Source: Planctomycetaceae bacterium UBA4732 (GTDB lineage: Bacteria > Planctomycetota > Planctomycetia > Gemmatales > Gemmataceae). From it: a stretch of DNA of 15,472 nt. This document shows, in pieces, positions 1 to 7,396 of the stretch (within the stretch, counting starts at the first letter, position 1; every line of letters starts with the position of its first letter). The stretch covers positions 38,431 to 53,902 of the forward strand of contig DHJA01000083.1 in assembly GCA_002404095.1 (NCBI GenBank), given 5' to 3'. A program made the position numbers and the translations under genes. The notes below the pieces were generated by a model. It did not search any database. It was given only the letters and a program-made list of their open reading frames with translations, and was not told the origin of the DNA.

Positions 1-1
1 G

Positions 2-48
2 AGGCCGCGAAAGCATGGCACCCCGCTTGTGTAGATGCCTATGCTACC
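2..48 (+). repeat. Right-hand end of a second copy of the CGCGAAAGCATGG composite repeat
   Basis: Positions 2-23 are identical to 14594-14615, including the core CCGCGAAAGCATGGCACCC. Both copies continue with a CGCTTG/GCTTG block and then reach TGCTACC (42-48 here, 14640-14646 plus one base there). The match suggests that the window opens inside the right end of another copy of the element described at 14452-14646. The rest of this copy would lie to the left of the window. The remaining bases up to 66 hold no other recognisable feature apart from the leader of the first gene. Confidence 0.6.
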
Positions 49-66
49 CACCCGAGGATCCCACGC

Positions 67-2652
67 ATGTCGCCGCGTCTGCCGTTGTTCATCGCCGTCG
101 TTCTTCTCCCCGCCTTGGTCGCCGCAGCCGACGACCTTGACCAACTCAAAGTCGGCCGACAGGCAGACGGCCGCATCGTTACGCCGACAAATCAGATCCT
201 TCAACCCGCCGGCCGACAGATCACCTTCCCCGGCCGGCCTGTCGATCTCGCGTTCGCGGAAGACGGCGCCGTCCTCGTGGTGAAGAACCTGCGCAATCTG
301 GTATTCATCGACCTGGCCGCGAACAAGGTCAAACAAACCCTGCCAATCGGCAAAGACGGCTCCGGCTTCGGCGTCGTCGGCCTGTTGGTTCACGGCGACC
401 GCGTTTACGCCAGTGACGTGGGCGATCGGGTCCATGTCGCGCAACGTCAGGCCGATGGGAAATACCAATGGCTTAATGTTGTCGCGCTGACGGCGCCCGC
501 GGTCGGCGGTCAGGCGCACCCGGCAGGCATGGCCTTCGACGGCACCGGTGAAGGGCTGTGGACGACTTCCACGCGCGGCAACAGCGTCCAGCTGCTCGAC
601 CTGGAGAACCGCAAGGTAGTGCAGACCGTCGGCGTGGGTGTGGCCCCGTATACGATCCGCGCGGCTGGCGATCATTTGTACGTCAGCAACTGGGGAGGCG
701 ACGCGCCGGCCGAAAACGACCCGCAAGCCAAGTCGTCCGGTACGCCGATACACATCGACGCAAGGACCGGGGTCGCCGACCGCGGCAGCGTTTCCGTCCT
801 CGCCGCCGAGGACGGCAAGTGGAAGCAAATCAAGACGGTCGCCGTCGGCTTACGGCCCTGCGGCATGGCAGTCAGCCCGAAAAGCAAGTTCCTCTACGTC
901 GCCAACGCCAACAGCGATTCTGTATCCATAATAGATACTCATACAGATAAAGTCGTCGAAACGGTTCCTTGCCGCCCCGAAGGCCGATTGCCCTATGGCA
1001 GCGGCTGCAACGCGGTTGCCGTCAGCCCTGACGGCGGCGCCCTCTACGTCGCCAATGGCACGAACAATTGCATCGCTGCTATTCAACTCGCCTCCGGCTC
1101 GTCGGACGGCAACGTCGCCGGCCGGCCGAAAGCCAGTACTATCGTCGGCCTTATCCCAGTCGGCTGGTATCCCGGCGAGGTGCTCCTCTCGCACGACGGC
1201 AAGACACTATACGTCGCCAACGTCAAGGGCCAGGGTTCTCTCAGCCAGCCGCGGGCCGTGGAAAAGGGCAGAAATTCCCACGATCATCTCGGCTCCGTCT
1301 CGATCATCGAGATTCCCGACGCCGACAAGTTGGCCGAGTATACCAGGCAGGTCAACGAGAACAACCGCCTCGGCTACAGCTTGGCCGGCCTGGACAAACC
1401 GCGCCCCGAGGCCAAGCCGATGCCAATGCCGCAACGACACGGCGAGCCGTCACTGTTCAAGCACGTCATCTACCTCATCAAGGAAAACCGCACCTACGAC
1501 CAGATACTCGGCGATATGAAAGAGGGCGACGGGGAACCGAAGCTGTGTCTGTTCGGCGAGGAAGTCACTCCGAACCACCACGCTCTCGCCAGGCAATTCA
1601 CGCTTTTCGACAACTTCTATTGCAGCGGCGTCTTGAGCGCCGACGGCCATTGTTGGACCGATCAGGCTTACTGCGGCGACTACCTGGAGAAGTCGTTCGG
1701 CGGCTTCGTGCGAAGCTATCCCGACGACGGCAGCGACCCGTTGGCCTATGCCGCCCCCGGTTTCCTTTGGGACAACGCCCTCGCCCACAACAAGACTTTC
1801 CGCAACTATGGCGAGTACGTCGCCAATCAATTCGATCCGAAAAAGGCGAAATGGGCCGATCTTTACGCCGATTATCAGAACAGGACGGCCAAGGTAAAGG
1901 TAACGGCGAAAGCCAATCTCAAGACGCTGGAGCCGTTTACACACCCTGGCTATCCGTGGTTCCCGCTGCTGATGCCGGACGTCTATCGCGCCCGCCTTTT
2001 CCTCGACGAGTTGAAGGAATTCGAGAAAAAAGGCGAAATGCCCAACCTTATTTATCTGACGCTGCCGTGCGACCACTCGACCGGCCTGTCGCCGGGTTAT
2101 CCGACGCCGCGCGCGTCGGTCGCCGACAACGACCTGGCCCTGGGCAAGATCGTGGAGGGGGTCAGTAAGAGCAAGTTCTGGAAAGATACCTGTATATTCG
2201 TTGTGGAGGACGATCCGCAGAGCGGCTTCGATCACGTGGACGGTCATCGCACCGTTGCATTCGCCATCAGCCCCTACACGAAGCGGAAGTTCGTGGACCA
2301 TACGGCGTACAACCAGACGGGCATGGTCAAGTCGATTGAGCTGATCCTGGGCCTGCCGCCGATGAACCAGCTCGACTTATCGGCGACGCCGATGAAAAAC
2401 TGCTTCACGGCCGAGCCGGACTTGACGCCCTATGTATGCGCGCCGAACCGGATCAAGCTCGACGAGATGAATCTATCGCTGGACAAGCTCAAGGGCGAAG
2501 CCCGCCGCTGGGCGGAAAAGTCGGCGGAACTGGACTTGGACGACGGCGACGCGGCGGACGACGACGCGCTCAACCGCATCCTGTGGTACTCGGCGCGTGG
2601 CGGCAATATACCATATCCTGCGGAGTTTACCGCGCCGAAAGACTCGGACTGA
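67..2652 (+). CDS. Secreted YVTN/YncE-like beta-propeller fused to a phosphoesterase (alkaline-phosphatase-like) domain
   Basis: 861 residues. Residues 1-20 form a signal peptide (hydrophobic core LFIAVVLLPALVA, likely cut near A20/A21), so the protein is exported. Residues ~55-420 carry YVTN-type propeller blades: LYVSNWG (204-210), FLYVAN (275-280) followed by SDSVSIID, ALYVAN (325-330) and LYVANVKG (381-388). Residues ~464-790 resemble the phosphoesterase/alkaline phosphatase superfamily: HVIYLIKENRTYDQILG (466-482) matches the metal-binding start of that family, and E714-D716 plus the D722-H727 stretch (FDHVDGH) look like the C-terminal metal ligands. This two-domain layout is known as 'bifunctional YncE family protein/alkaline phosphatase family protein'. 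The substrate is unknown. I infer hydrolysis of a phosphate or similar ester outside the cytoplasm. The ATG at 67 is chosen because it begins the signal peptide. htpG follows after 24 nt on the same strand. Confidence 0.88.
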   Translation: MSPRLPLFIAVVLLPALVAAADDLDQLKVGRQADGRIVTPTNQILQPAGRQITFPGRPVDLAFAEDGAVLVVKNLRNLVFIDLAANKVKQTLPIGKDGSGFGVVGLLVHGDRVYASDVGDRVHVAQRQADGKYQWLNVVALTAPAVGGQAHPAGMAFDGTGEGLWTTSTRGNSVQLLDLENRKVVQTVGVGVAPYTIRAAGDHLYVSNWGGDAPAENDPQAKSSGTPIHIDARTGVADRGSVSVLAAEDGKWKQIKTVAVGLRPCGMAVSPKSKFLYVANANSDSVSIIDTHTDKVVETVPCRPEGRLPYGSGCNAVAVSPDGGALYVANGTNNCIAAIQLASGSSDGNVAGRPKASTIVGLIPVGWYPGEVLLSHDGKTLYVANVKGQGSLSQPRAVEKGRNSHDHLGSVSIIEIPDADKLAEYTRQVNENNRLGYSLAGLDKPRPEAKPMPMPQRHGEPSLFKHVIYLIKENRTYDQILGDMKEGDGEPKLCLFGEEVTPNHHALARQFTLFDNFYCSGVLSADGHCWTDQAYCGDYLEKSFGGFVRSYPDDGSDPLAYAAPGFLWDNALAHNKTFRNYGEYVANQFDPKKAKWADLYADYQNRTAKVKVTAKANLKTLEPFTHPGYPWFPLLMPDVYRARLFLDELKEFEKKGEMPNLIYLTLPCDHSTGLSPGYPTPRASVADNDLALGKIVEGVSKSKFWKDTCIFVVEDDPQSGFDHVDGHRTVAFAISPYTKRKFVDHTAYNQTGMVKSIELILGLPPMNQLDLSATPMKNCFTAEPDLTPYVCAPNRIKLDEMNLSLDKLKGEARRWAEKSAELDLDDGDAADDDALNRILWYSARGGNIPYPAEFTAPKDSD

Positions 2653-2676
2653 AACATAACGAGCGAGGATTTTCCC

Positions 2677-4581
2677 ATGACGCAAGCCGCTCCCCAAGTG
2701 GAGAAAATGGAGTTCAAAACGGAGTTAAAGCAGCTCCTGCACATTATCACCCATTCGCTATACTCCAATAAGGAAATCTTCCTACGCGAACTAATCAGCA
2801 ACGGCAGCGACGCCATCAACAAAATCAAATTCGATTCGCTCCAACACGACGACAAGCTGGAAGGCGACAAGGATTGGAAAATTACCATCCGCGTTGACCG
2901 CGACAAGGATACGCTCACCGTCTCCGATAACGGCGTCGGCATGTCGCGCGAAAGCGCCGTGGAAAACCTGGGCACCATCGCCAAGTCCGGCACGCGCGCG
3001 TTTCTGGAAAACCTGAAATCCAACCAGGAAGTGAAGGAGCGGCCCGACCTGATCGGCCAATTCGGCGTCGGCTTCTACTCGGCCTTCATGGTCGCGGACA
3101 AGGTGACCGTTCTGTCACGGCAGGCCGGCGACCCGGACGAAGGCGTGCGCTGGGAATCGGACGGCCTGGGCGATTTCGTCGTGGAAACCGTGCGCAAGGA
3201 ACGCCGCGGTACCGACGTGATCCTGCACCTTAAGCCGGAGGAAAAGGAGTTTTTGGACGAATACCACCTTCGCCAGATCGTCAAGAAGTTCTCCGACTTC
3301 ATCGAGCATCCCGTCGTCATGGAAGTGGAGAAAGAGGAAGACGGTAAGAAAGCGGTCGTCGAGGAGACGCTGAATTCGCGTAAGGCGCTGTGGCTGCGGT
3401 CGAAGTCCGAAGTGACCAAGGGAGAATACGACGAGTTTTACAAGCAGATCGCCAATGACTTCACCGACCCGGCCCGCGTTATCCATTATACGGCCGAGGG
3501 CGCCAATGAATTTCGCGTGCTGGTTTTCATACCTTCGCACCGGCCGATGGAATTGCAATGGGGCGAGTTCAAAGCGGGCCTGCGGCTCTACATCCAGCGA
3601 GTCCTTATTATGGACCGCTGCGAGGAGTTGTTGCCGCCGTACTTGCGCTTCGTCCGCGGCGTGGTCGATTCCTCCGACTTGCCGTTAAACATCTCGCGCG
3701 AATTGCTACAACACAACCCGCTGTTGGAGCAAATCAAGAAAAACATCGTGCGCACCGTTCTCAACAACCTGGAGGACATGAAAACGCATGATTACGACAA
3801 GTACGTCTCGTTTTACAAGGAATTGGGCACGATCCTGAAGGAAGGCCTCGGCCGCGACTGGGCCAACCGCGACAAGCTGGCCGATTTGCTCCTTTTCGAG
3901 TCCATAAAGACGCAGACGGGCCAATTCACCACGCTGGCGAAGTACATTGAGGCTATGCCGGCGGAGCAAAAGGAACTTTATTATCTCATTGGCGATTCGC
4001 GCGAACAGATTGAACATTCGCCGCACTTGGAGGCGTTCCGCGCCCGCGGCTGGGACGTGTTATTGCTGACTGACCCGGTTGATGAGTTCATCATTCCCAG
4101 CCTGCCCGAATACAAGGGCAAGAAGCTCCAGGCGGCCGACCGAGGCGAGATAGATGGCGACAAAAAGGAGGAGAAAAAGAGCGAAGCCGATGAGAAGTAC
4201 AAGAAACTGTTCGACCATCTGAAAGCGAAGCTGTCGGAGGTGAGCGACGTACGCCTGTCGAGCCGGCTGAAGGAGAGCGCTGCATGTCTAGTGGCCGGCG
4301 AGGGCGAAGCGACGGCCCACCTGGAACGGCTGATGCAACGCATGGGTCGCGGTGACGAGGCCGCCGGTTCGCGGCGCATCCTGGAGCTGAACGGCGAACA
4401 CCCTGCCGTCGAAGCGATGCGCGACCTGTATGAGAAAAACGCGGATGACCCGCGCGTCGAGGACTACGGCCGGCTTTTGTACGAACAAGCGGTGATTGCG
4501 GAGGGGTCCAAGGTCAAAGACCCCACGGCGTTTGCCCGGCGGATCAATGAGTTGCTGGTGAAAGACGCCAAGTCATGTTAG
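2677..4581 (+). CDS. htpG: Chaperone protein HtpG (bacterial Hsp90)
   Basis: 634 residues, normal full length for HtpG. This is a cytoplasmic ATP-dependent homodimeric chaperone that remodels client proteins together with DnaK. The N-terminal GHKL ATPase fold is clear: E38-L-I-S-N42-G-S-D-A (catalytic Glu and Mg-binding Asn), DNGVGM (84-89), GTIAKSGT (99-106) and IGQFGVGFYSAF (126-137). The middle domain contains the conserved stretch SSDLPLNISRELLQ, with the catalytic-loop arginine. The C-terminal dimerisation domain is intact and ends at a TAG after KSC. The acidic, lysine-rich linker between N and middle domains is short. The start is supported by GAGG eight bases before the ATG. A second ATG at residue 11 is possible but lacks such a site. 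The gap from the upstream phosphoesterase gene is only 24 nt, so co-transcription is possible, although no functional link is evident. Confidence 0.97.
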   Translation: MTQAAPQVEKMEFKTELKQLLHIITHSLYSNKEIFLRELISNGSDAINKIKFDSLQHDDKLEGDKDWKITIRVDRDKDTLTVSDNGVGMSRESAVENLGTIAKSGTRAFLENLKSNQEVKERPDLIGQFGVGFYSAFMVADKVTVLSRQAGDPDEGVRWESDGLGDFVVETVRKERRGTDVILHLKPEEKEFLDEYHLRQIVKKFSDFIEHPVVMEVEKEEDGKKAVVEETLNSRKALWLRSKSEVTKGEYDEFYKQIANDFTDPARVIHYTAEGANEFRVLVFIPSHRPMELQWGEFKAGLRLYIQRVLIMDRCEELLPPYLRFVRGVVDSSDLPLNISRELLQHNPLLEQIKKNIVRTVLNNLEDMKTHDYDKYVSFYKELGTILKEGLGRDWANRDKLADLLLFESIKTQTGQFTTLAKYIEAMPAEQKELYYLIGDSREQIEHSPHLEAFRARGWDVLLLTDPVDEFIIPSLPEYKGKKLQAADRGEIDGDKKEEKKSEADEKYKKLFDHLKAKLSEVSDVRLSSRLKESAACLVAGEGEATAHLERLMQRMGRGDEAAGSRRILELNGEHPAVEAMRDLYEKNADDPRVEDYGRLLYEQAVIAEGSKVKDPTAFARRINELLVKDAKSC

Positions 4582-4617
4582 GATATTCTGAAGACCGTCA
4601 TGCGAGGGAAATGAGCC

Positions 4618-4824
4618 ATGCGCACAGAGAAAACGCCAACCACGACCAAGAGGTGGACGGCGGCGGAATTGCGGAAACTTCCGGCGGCGGAGCGCGACGC
4701 GATCATGGAAGCGGCCGCCGTCGTCGCGGAAAAAGACTATCGCAATAATCCGGAATTGACCGCCTTCGAGGCTTACGGCAAGGATGACTTTTATGGCGAC
4801 AGCGCCAGCGCCGAAACGCGGTGA
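4618..4824 (+). CDS. Small antitoxin partner of the adjacent MazF/PemK toxin
   Basis: 68 residues. The sequence is acidic to neutral and alanine-rich, with a helical core RWTAAELRKLPAAERDAIM (12-30) and a tail containing the pattern NNPELTAFEAYG (43-54). Short proteins with an 'LRKLP..ER..I' helix followed by 'DPELTAFEA' are commonly found directly upstream of mazF-like genes, where they act as the toxin-neutralising partner. It does not show the AbrB/MazE swapped-hairpin pattern, and I see no ribbon-helix-helix signature, so its DNA-binding role is uncertain. AGGG lies about nine bases upstream of the ATG. The gene starts 36 nt after htpG and its 3' end overlaps the toxin gene by about 32 nt in another frame, which is typical of coupled toxin-antitoxin translation. 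The call rests mainly on context. Confidence 0.72.
   Translation: MRTEKTPTTTKRWTAAELRKLPAAERDAIMEAAAVVAEKDYRNNPELTAFEAYGKDDFYGDSASAETR
4779..4792 (+). promoter_or_regulatory. Ribosome binding site inside the antitoxin gene that fixes the toxin start
   Basis: CAAGGA at 4779-4784 followed by an eight-base spacer precedes the ATG at 4793. The same bases overlap the alternative ATG at 4784, leaving that codon without a usable site. The location within the antitoxin reading frame implies translational coupling. Confidence 0.5.
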
Positions 4825-5152
4825 GGTCTGGCTAGTCGATTTCGACCCTGCTGTTGGGGCGGAAATTCGGAAAAGCCGGCCGGCTGTCGTGGTCAGCATG
4901 GACACGATCGGCCGCCTGCCTCTGCGTATGGTTGTCCCCATCACCGACTGGAAGCCGCACTACACAGGGTTTCCGTGGTTTGTGGAATTGCCTGCTTCTA
5001 CTTTGAACGGGTTGATAAAGCCCTCGGGCACCGACGCTTTTCAAACCAAATCTGTCTCAGAAGCGAGGTTTATCCGCTTTCTCGGGACGCTAACAGACGA
5101 CGACATGGACGATATCAGTTCGGCCTTCGCTTTGTGCGTTGGTACGCCTTAA
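4793..5152 (+). CDS. MazF/PemK-family type II toxin (mRNA endoribonuclease)
   Basis: 119 residues from the preferred start. MazF/PemK toxins are small SH3-barrel-like ribonucleases that cut mRNA at short sequence motifs and arrest growth when free of their antitoxin. Here RGEVWLVDFDPAVGAEIRKSRPAVVVS (residues 9-35) is the diagnostic N-terminal strand block, with R29 corresponding to the catalytic arginine region, and VVPIT (47-51) supplies the conserved threonine. The C-terminal helix FLGTLTDDDMDDISSAFALCVG is also family-typical. The length matches the family, so the gene looks intact. A start at 4784 is possible in the same frame, but AAGGA at 4780-4784 lies eight bases before the ATG at 4793 and overlaps the 4784 ATG, so 4793 is chosen. 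It overlaps the antitoxin gene by 32 nt. The cleavage specificity cannot be told from sequence. Confidence 0.9.
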   Translation: MATAPAPKRGEVWLVDFDPAVGAEIRKSRPAVVVSMDTIGRLPLRMVVPITDWKPHYTGFPWFVELPASTLNGLIKPSGTDAFQTKSVSEARFIRFLGTLTDDDMDDISSAFALCVGTP

Positions 5153-5445
5153 TCCGGTACCCAGAAGCCCCCTTCTTGCTTGGAGGCGCGGCGGTCATTG
5201 CCGCTCTTGCGGGCAACCGTGAAGAGCGGAGGGTAGAGGGCGCCTCTTCCCAATGTGCATATTTTGCGGCATTTAAGCGATATTTCGAGAAAACAGCCGA
5301 TTGGCACCAAGGTTGCGTTCGCAGAAACGTCTCATCATCACAAGCGGCTTCTCCCCAACACGCCAGCGTTCGGCGGTTGGCGCGTCACATTCGACGTGAC
5401 GGTGCGCGCCGTTAGGAAGGGAAGCCCACAACCAGAGGGACGTTC
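5153..5445. other. 293-nt intergenic spacer between the toxin and the C1q-like gene
   Basis: No convincing gene was found. A 5255-5449 frame is open on the plus strand and its TGA overlaps the next ATG, but the translated product resembles nothing I know. The stretch 5255-5290 is noticeably more AT-rich than its surroundings and could hold the promoter of the downstream gene, but no clean -35/-10 pair stands out. A 6-bp inverted repeat with a 7-nt centre lies at 5383-5401 (listed separately). Confidence 0.4.
5383..5401. promoter_or_regulatory. Short inverted repeat CGTCAC-N7-GTGACG upstream of the C1q-like gene
   Basis: CGTCAC at 5383-5388 and GTGACG at 5396-5401 are exact reverse complements separated by seven bases. 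The site ends 44 nt before the start codon at 5446. The dyad could be an operator half-site pair or a weak leader hairpin. A 6-bp match of this kind can also arise by chance in GC-rich DNA. Confidence 0.25.
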
Positions 5446-6021
5446 ATGAAGATCCGCACCCTGGCCGCATCCTTGGCAATGGTCGCCGGCGCCGTGGTCG
5501 CCACGCTGTACGTAGCCAGCATGGGCCGCCCCGTACACGCCGAGCCGGCCGTGGCTAAAGCAGGGCCTATTTACGCCCAGCTTTCCAGCATGACGACGCA
5601 GCGGCCCAAGGAAGGCGCCCCGCTCATTGTACAGATGGAGAACAACGACGCCCTCAGCGGGCTCACGCACGACCCCAAGGCGAAACCCGACGAGATCACC
5701 GTGGACGCCGATGGCGTTTACTTCGTCGTGGCCGCGATCCAGGTGGGCAAGGAGACGGGCGACGCCGAAGACTACCTGGACGTCTGGCTGAAACAGAACG
5801 GCAAGGACGTGGACAATTCAGGCTGCCGCCAGGCCGTCCAGGATCCGAAGTTCACCACCGTGCTGGTCAGCCAGGGCATCGCCGAATGTAAGAAGGGCGA
5901 CGTGCTGAATGTGGCTATTTCGGCCAGCGCGCCCGGCAAGGGCCTGGGCATCGTCGCCACGTCGCCAAAGGGCGAAGCCACCATCCCGAGTATTATTCTT
6001 TCGCTGTACAAGATCAACTAA
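5446..6021 (+). CDS. Exported protein with a C1q/TNF-like jelly-roll domain
   Basis: 191 residues. Residues 1-32 are a signal peptide with an AxA-like cleavage site (VHA, cut after A32), so the mature protein of ~159 residues is exported. Residues ~75-191 follow the C1q-like pattern: a 'DADGVYFVVAAIQVG' strand (88-102), a 'DVWLKQNGKDVDNS' strand-turn (112-125), TTVLVSQGIAECKKGDVLNVAIS and a closing strand IPSIILSLYKI. That order (VY-hydrophobic strand, LxxNG, TTxxVS, KGDxLxVxxS, terminal LSLxxI) is what C1q/TNF-like domains show in bacteria, where they often act as binding or structural modules in surface or fibre proteins. There is no collagen-like repeat. Two cysteines (in SGC and AEC) may form a disulphide. 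GAGGG precedes the ATG. The domain call is by pattern only and the ligand is unknown. Confidence 0.6.
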   Translation: MKIRTLAASLAMVAGAVVATLYVASMGRPVHAEPAVAKAGPIYAQLSSMTTQRPKEGAPLIVQMENNDALSGLTHDPKAKPDEITVDADGVYFVVAAIQVGKETGDAEDYLDVWLKQNGKDVDNSGCRQAVQDPKFTTVLVSQGIAECKKGDVLNVAISASAPGKGLGIVATSPKGEATIPSIILSLYKIN

Positions 6022-6043
6022 GGAGGGAAAGGAACCTTTCGGA

Positions 6044-6083
6044 CCGGCCGCGTCCCATTTCCGCCCTGAAGGACGCAGGCCGG
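6044..6083. terminator. 12-bp hairpin in the convergent spacer
   Basis: CCGGCCGCGTCC at 6044-6055 pairs with 6071-6083 (GGACGC, one bulged A at 6077, then GGCCGG), leaving a 15-nt loop. It lies 22 nt after the stop of the plus-strand C1q-like gene and about 110 nt past the stop of the minus-strand ABC gene, so it could end transcription from either side. Neither flank has a strong T-run (plus side CCCCGTTTGT), so it is a plausible structural terminator, not a canonical one. Confidence 0.45.
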
Positions 6084-6111
6084 CCCCGTTTGTCGGTGTT
6101 CTCCTGTGTGG

Positions 6112-6155
6112 CCAGCCCGGCAGCCCAACGAATGGTTTCCGGGCCGGTTTTCGTT
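6112..6155 (+). terminator. Second hairpin followed by TTTT, plus-strand terminator candidate
   Basis: GCCCGG (6115-6120) pairs with CCGGGC (6139-6144). After one mismatch, CC (6112-6113) pairs with GG (6146-6147), and this is followed directly by TTTTCGTT (6148-6155). The loop is long (18 nt). Its position between two converging genes fits a terminator for the plus-strand gene. Confidence 0.4.
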
Positions 6156-6191
6156 CCATCCTCTACGAGCAGGAAGCCGAAGGAGCGGTCC

Positions 6192-7364
6192 TTACTTTAT
6201 CAGCAAGCCTTGCGGCACGACCCAGCGTTCGGCCAGCGAGAACAGTCCCTGCACTAATAGGGCCAGCACTGCGGCCGGGATGGCGCCCTGGAGGATCAGC
6301 CCAATGTCGTCCAGGCGGATGCCGGTGATAATCGGTTGGCCGTAGCCGCCGGCGCCGATCAGCGCGCCGAGCGTGGCCGTGCCGACGTTGATTACCGCCG
6401 CCGTCTTCACGCCCGACAGGATCGACCGCGACGCCAGCGGCAGTTCCACCCGCCACAGCCGGAACCGCGCCGGTAGACCCAGCACCAGCGCCGACTCGCG
6501 CAAGTTGGCCGGCATCTCCTGCAAGCCCGTGTACGTGTTGCGCACGATCGGCAGCAGGCTGTACAGGAACAGTGCCACGATGGCGGGCGCCGCCCCCAGA
6601 CCGAGCAGCGGGATGAGAAAGACCAGCACGGCCAGCGACGGCAGCGTCTGGATGACGCCGACGACGCCCAGGATGTACTTGCCCAGCCGCGGCCGCTTGT
6701 AGGCCCAGACCCCCAGCGGTATGGCGATTAGCACCGCCGCCGTCAGGGAGACGGCCACCAGGAACAAATGCTCCTCCGTATTCTGGAGGAACTTGACGAA
6801 GCGGCCTTTCCAAACTTCCCAGACCGTGTCTTCGGGAATCGGGATCGCCAGGTCGGTCTTGCGGTTGAGGAACTCGGCCGCGGCCCGCGTCTCGCTGACG
6901 CGGTCCATTTTGACCCGCGCGTTTAGTTCCACCATTTCGTCGTTGTCGATCAGGTTCTCGAGCGTGTGCAGCGACTCGGCGGCGGCCGGCGCCCGCTCGG
7001 CCAGGTCGTCGCGGGAGAGCAGCACGGCATAGTAGGAGGGGAAAAAGCCGAGGTCGTCTTCCAGCACGCGCAGGTGATAGTATTTGATTTCCGCATCGGT
7101 CGAAAACAGATCGGTGACCTGCACCGACCCGCGATCCAGCCCGCGCAGGGCCATGGCGTTAGCCGGCGTCACCTCCTCGCCCTCGAAGCGGACGGAGCCA
7201 GTGTCGGGCGGGATGAGGCCGACCATGATGCGCAGCAGCGTCGATTTTCCGCAACCGCTGGCGCCGATCAGCACGGTGGTTCGGCCCGGCTCCACGGTCA
7301 GGGTGGTGGGCCGCAGCACCGCAGTGCCGCCGAAGGACTTGGAAACGTCGCGGAGTTCCAGCAT
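6192..7364 (-). CDS. Chimeric ABC transporter: truncated ATPase N-terminus joined to binding-domain C-terminus and ProW/OpuCB-like permease
   Basis: 390 residues from the ATG at 7364, which begins the ATPase sequence MLELRDVSKSFGG. An upstream in-frame ATG at 7472 would overlap the previous gene and adds unrelated residues. Residues 1-74 are an ABC ATPase start with Walker A GASGCGKST (34-42). Q-loop, LSGGQ signature, Walker B and H-loop are all missing. From about residue 75 the sequence becomes the C-terminal lobe of an OpuAC/ProX-like substrate-binding domain (VQVTDLFSTDAEI, 81-93; DDLGFFPSYYAVLLSRDDL, 103-121; to ~170). Residues ~190-390 are a quaternary-amine/osmolyte-type permease with several hydrophobic segments and an EAA-like loop (E290...G296...ELPLA). 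The normal arrangement is an ATPase gene beside a fused binding-protein/permease gene, so this looks like an in-frame deletion joining the two. ATP hydrolysis by this protein is very unlikely. It may be a decaying gene, a permease needing another ATPase, or an assembly error. Confidence 0.8.
   Translation of the reverse strand: MLELRDVSKSFGGTAVLRPTTLTVEPGRTTVLIGASGCGKSTLLRIMVGLIPPDTGSVRFEGEEVTPANAMALRGLDRGSVQVTDLFSTDAEIKYYHLRVLEDDLGFFPSYYAVLLSRDDLAERAPAAAESLHTLENLIDNDEMVELNARVKMDRVSETRAAAEFLNRKTDLAIPIPEDTVWEVWKGRFVKFLQNTEEHLFLVAVSLTAAVLIAIPLGVWAYKRPRLGKYILGVVGVIQTLPSLAVLVFLIPLLGLGAAPAIVALFLYSLLPIVRNTYTGLQEMPANLRESALVLGLPARFRLWRVELPLASRSILSGVKTAAVINVGTATLGALIGAGGYGQPIITGIRLDDIGLILQGAIPAAVLALLVQGLFSLAERWVVPQGLLIK
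7130..7156. other. Apparent junction of the ATPase and binding-domain segments
   Basis: On the minus strand, codons for EVTPANAMALR (ATPase segment after Walker A) end at 7143 and are followed without a break by GLDRGSVQVTDLFSTD (binding-domain segment). In ABC ATPases the first part should lead into the Q-loop. In the binding proteins the second part should be preceded by about 150 more residues. The exact breakpoint cannot be fixed without homologues. Confidence 0.55.
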
Positions 7365-7396
7365 CGGAAGCCTTGCTCGCGTCGGGGAAGGGGGCG

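Noticed and set aside
1450..2301. 283-residue minus-strand frame inside the phosphoesterase gene
   Set aside because: It is antisense to a clearly recognisable domain and shows no signature of its own. Long antisense frames are expected in GC-rich DNA.
5255..5449. 64-residue frame ending on the C1q-like start codon
   Set aside because: No family resemblance, no clear ribosome site, and the stop-start overlap is readily explained by chance.
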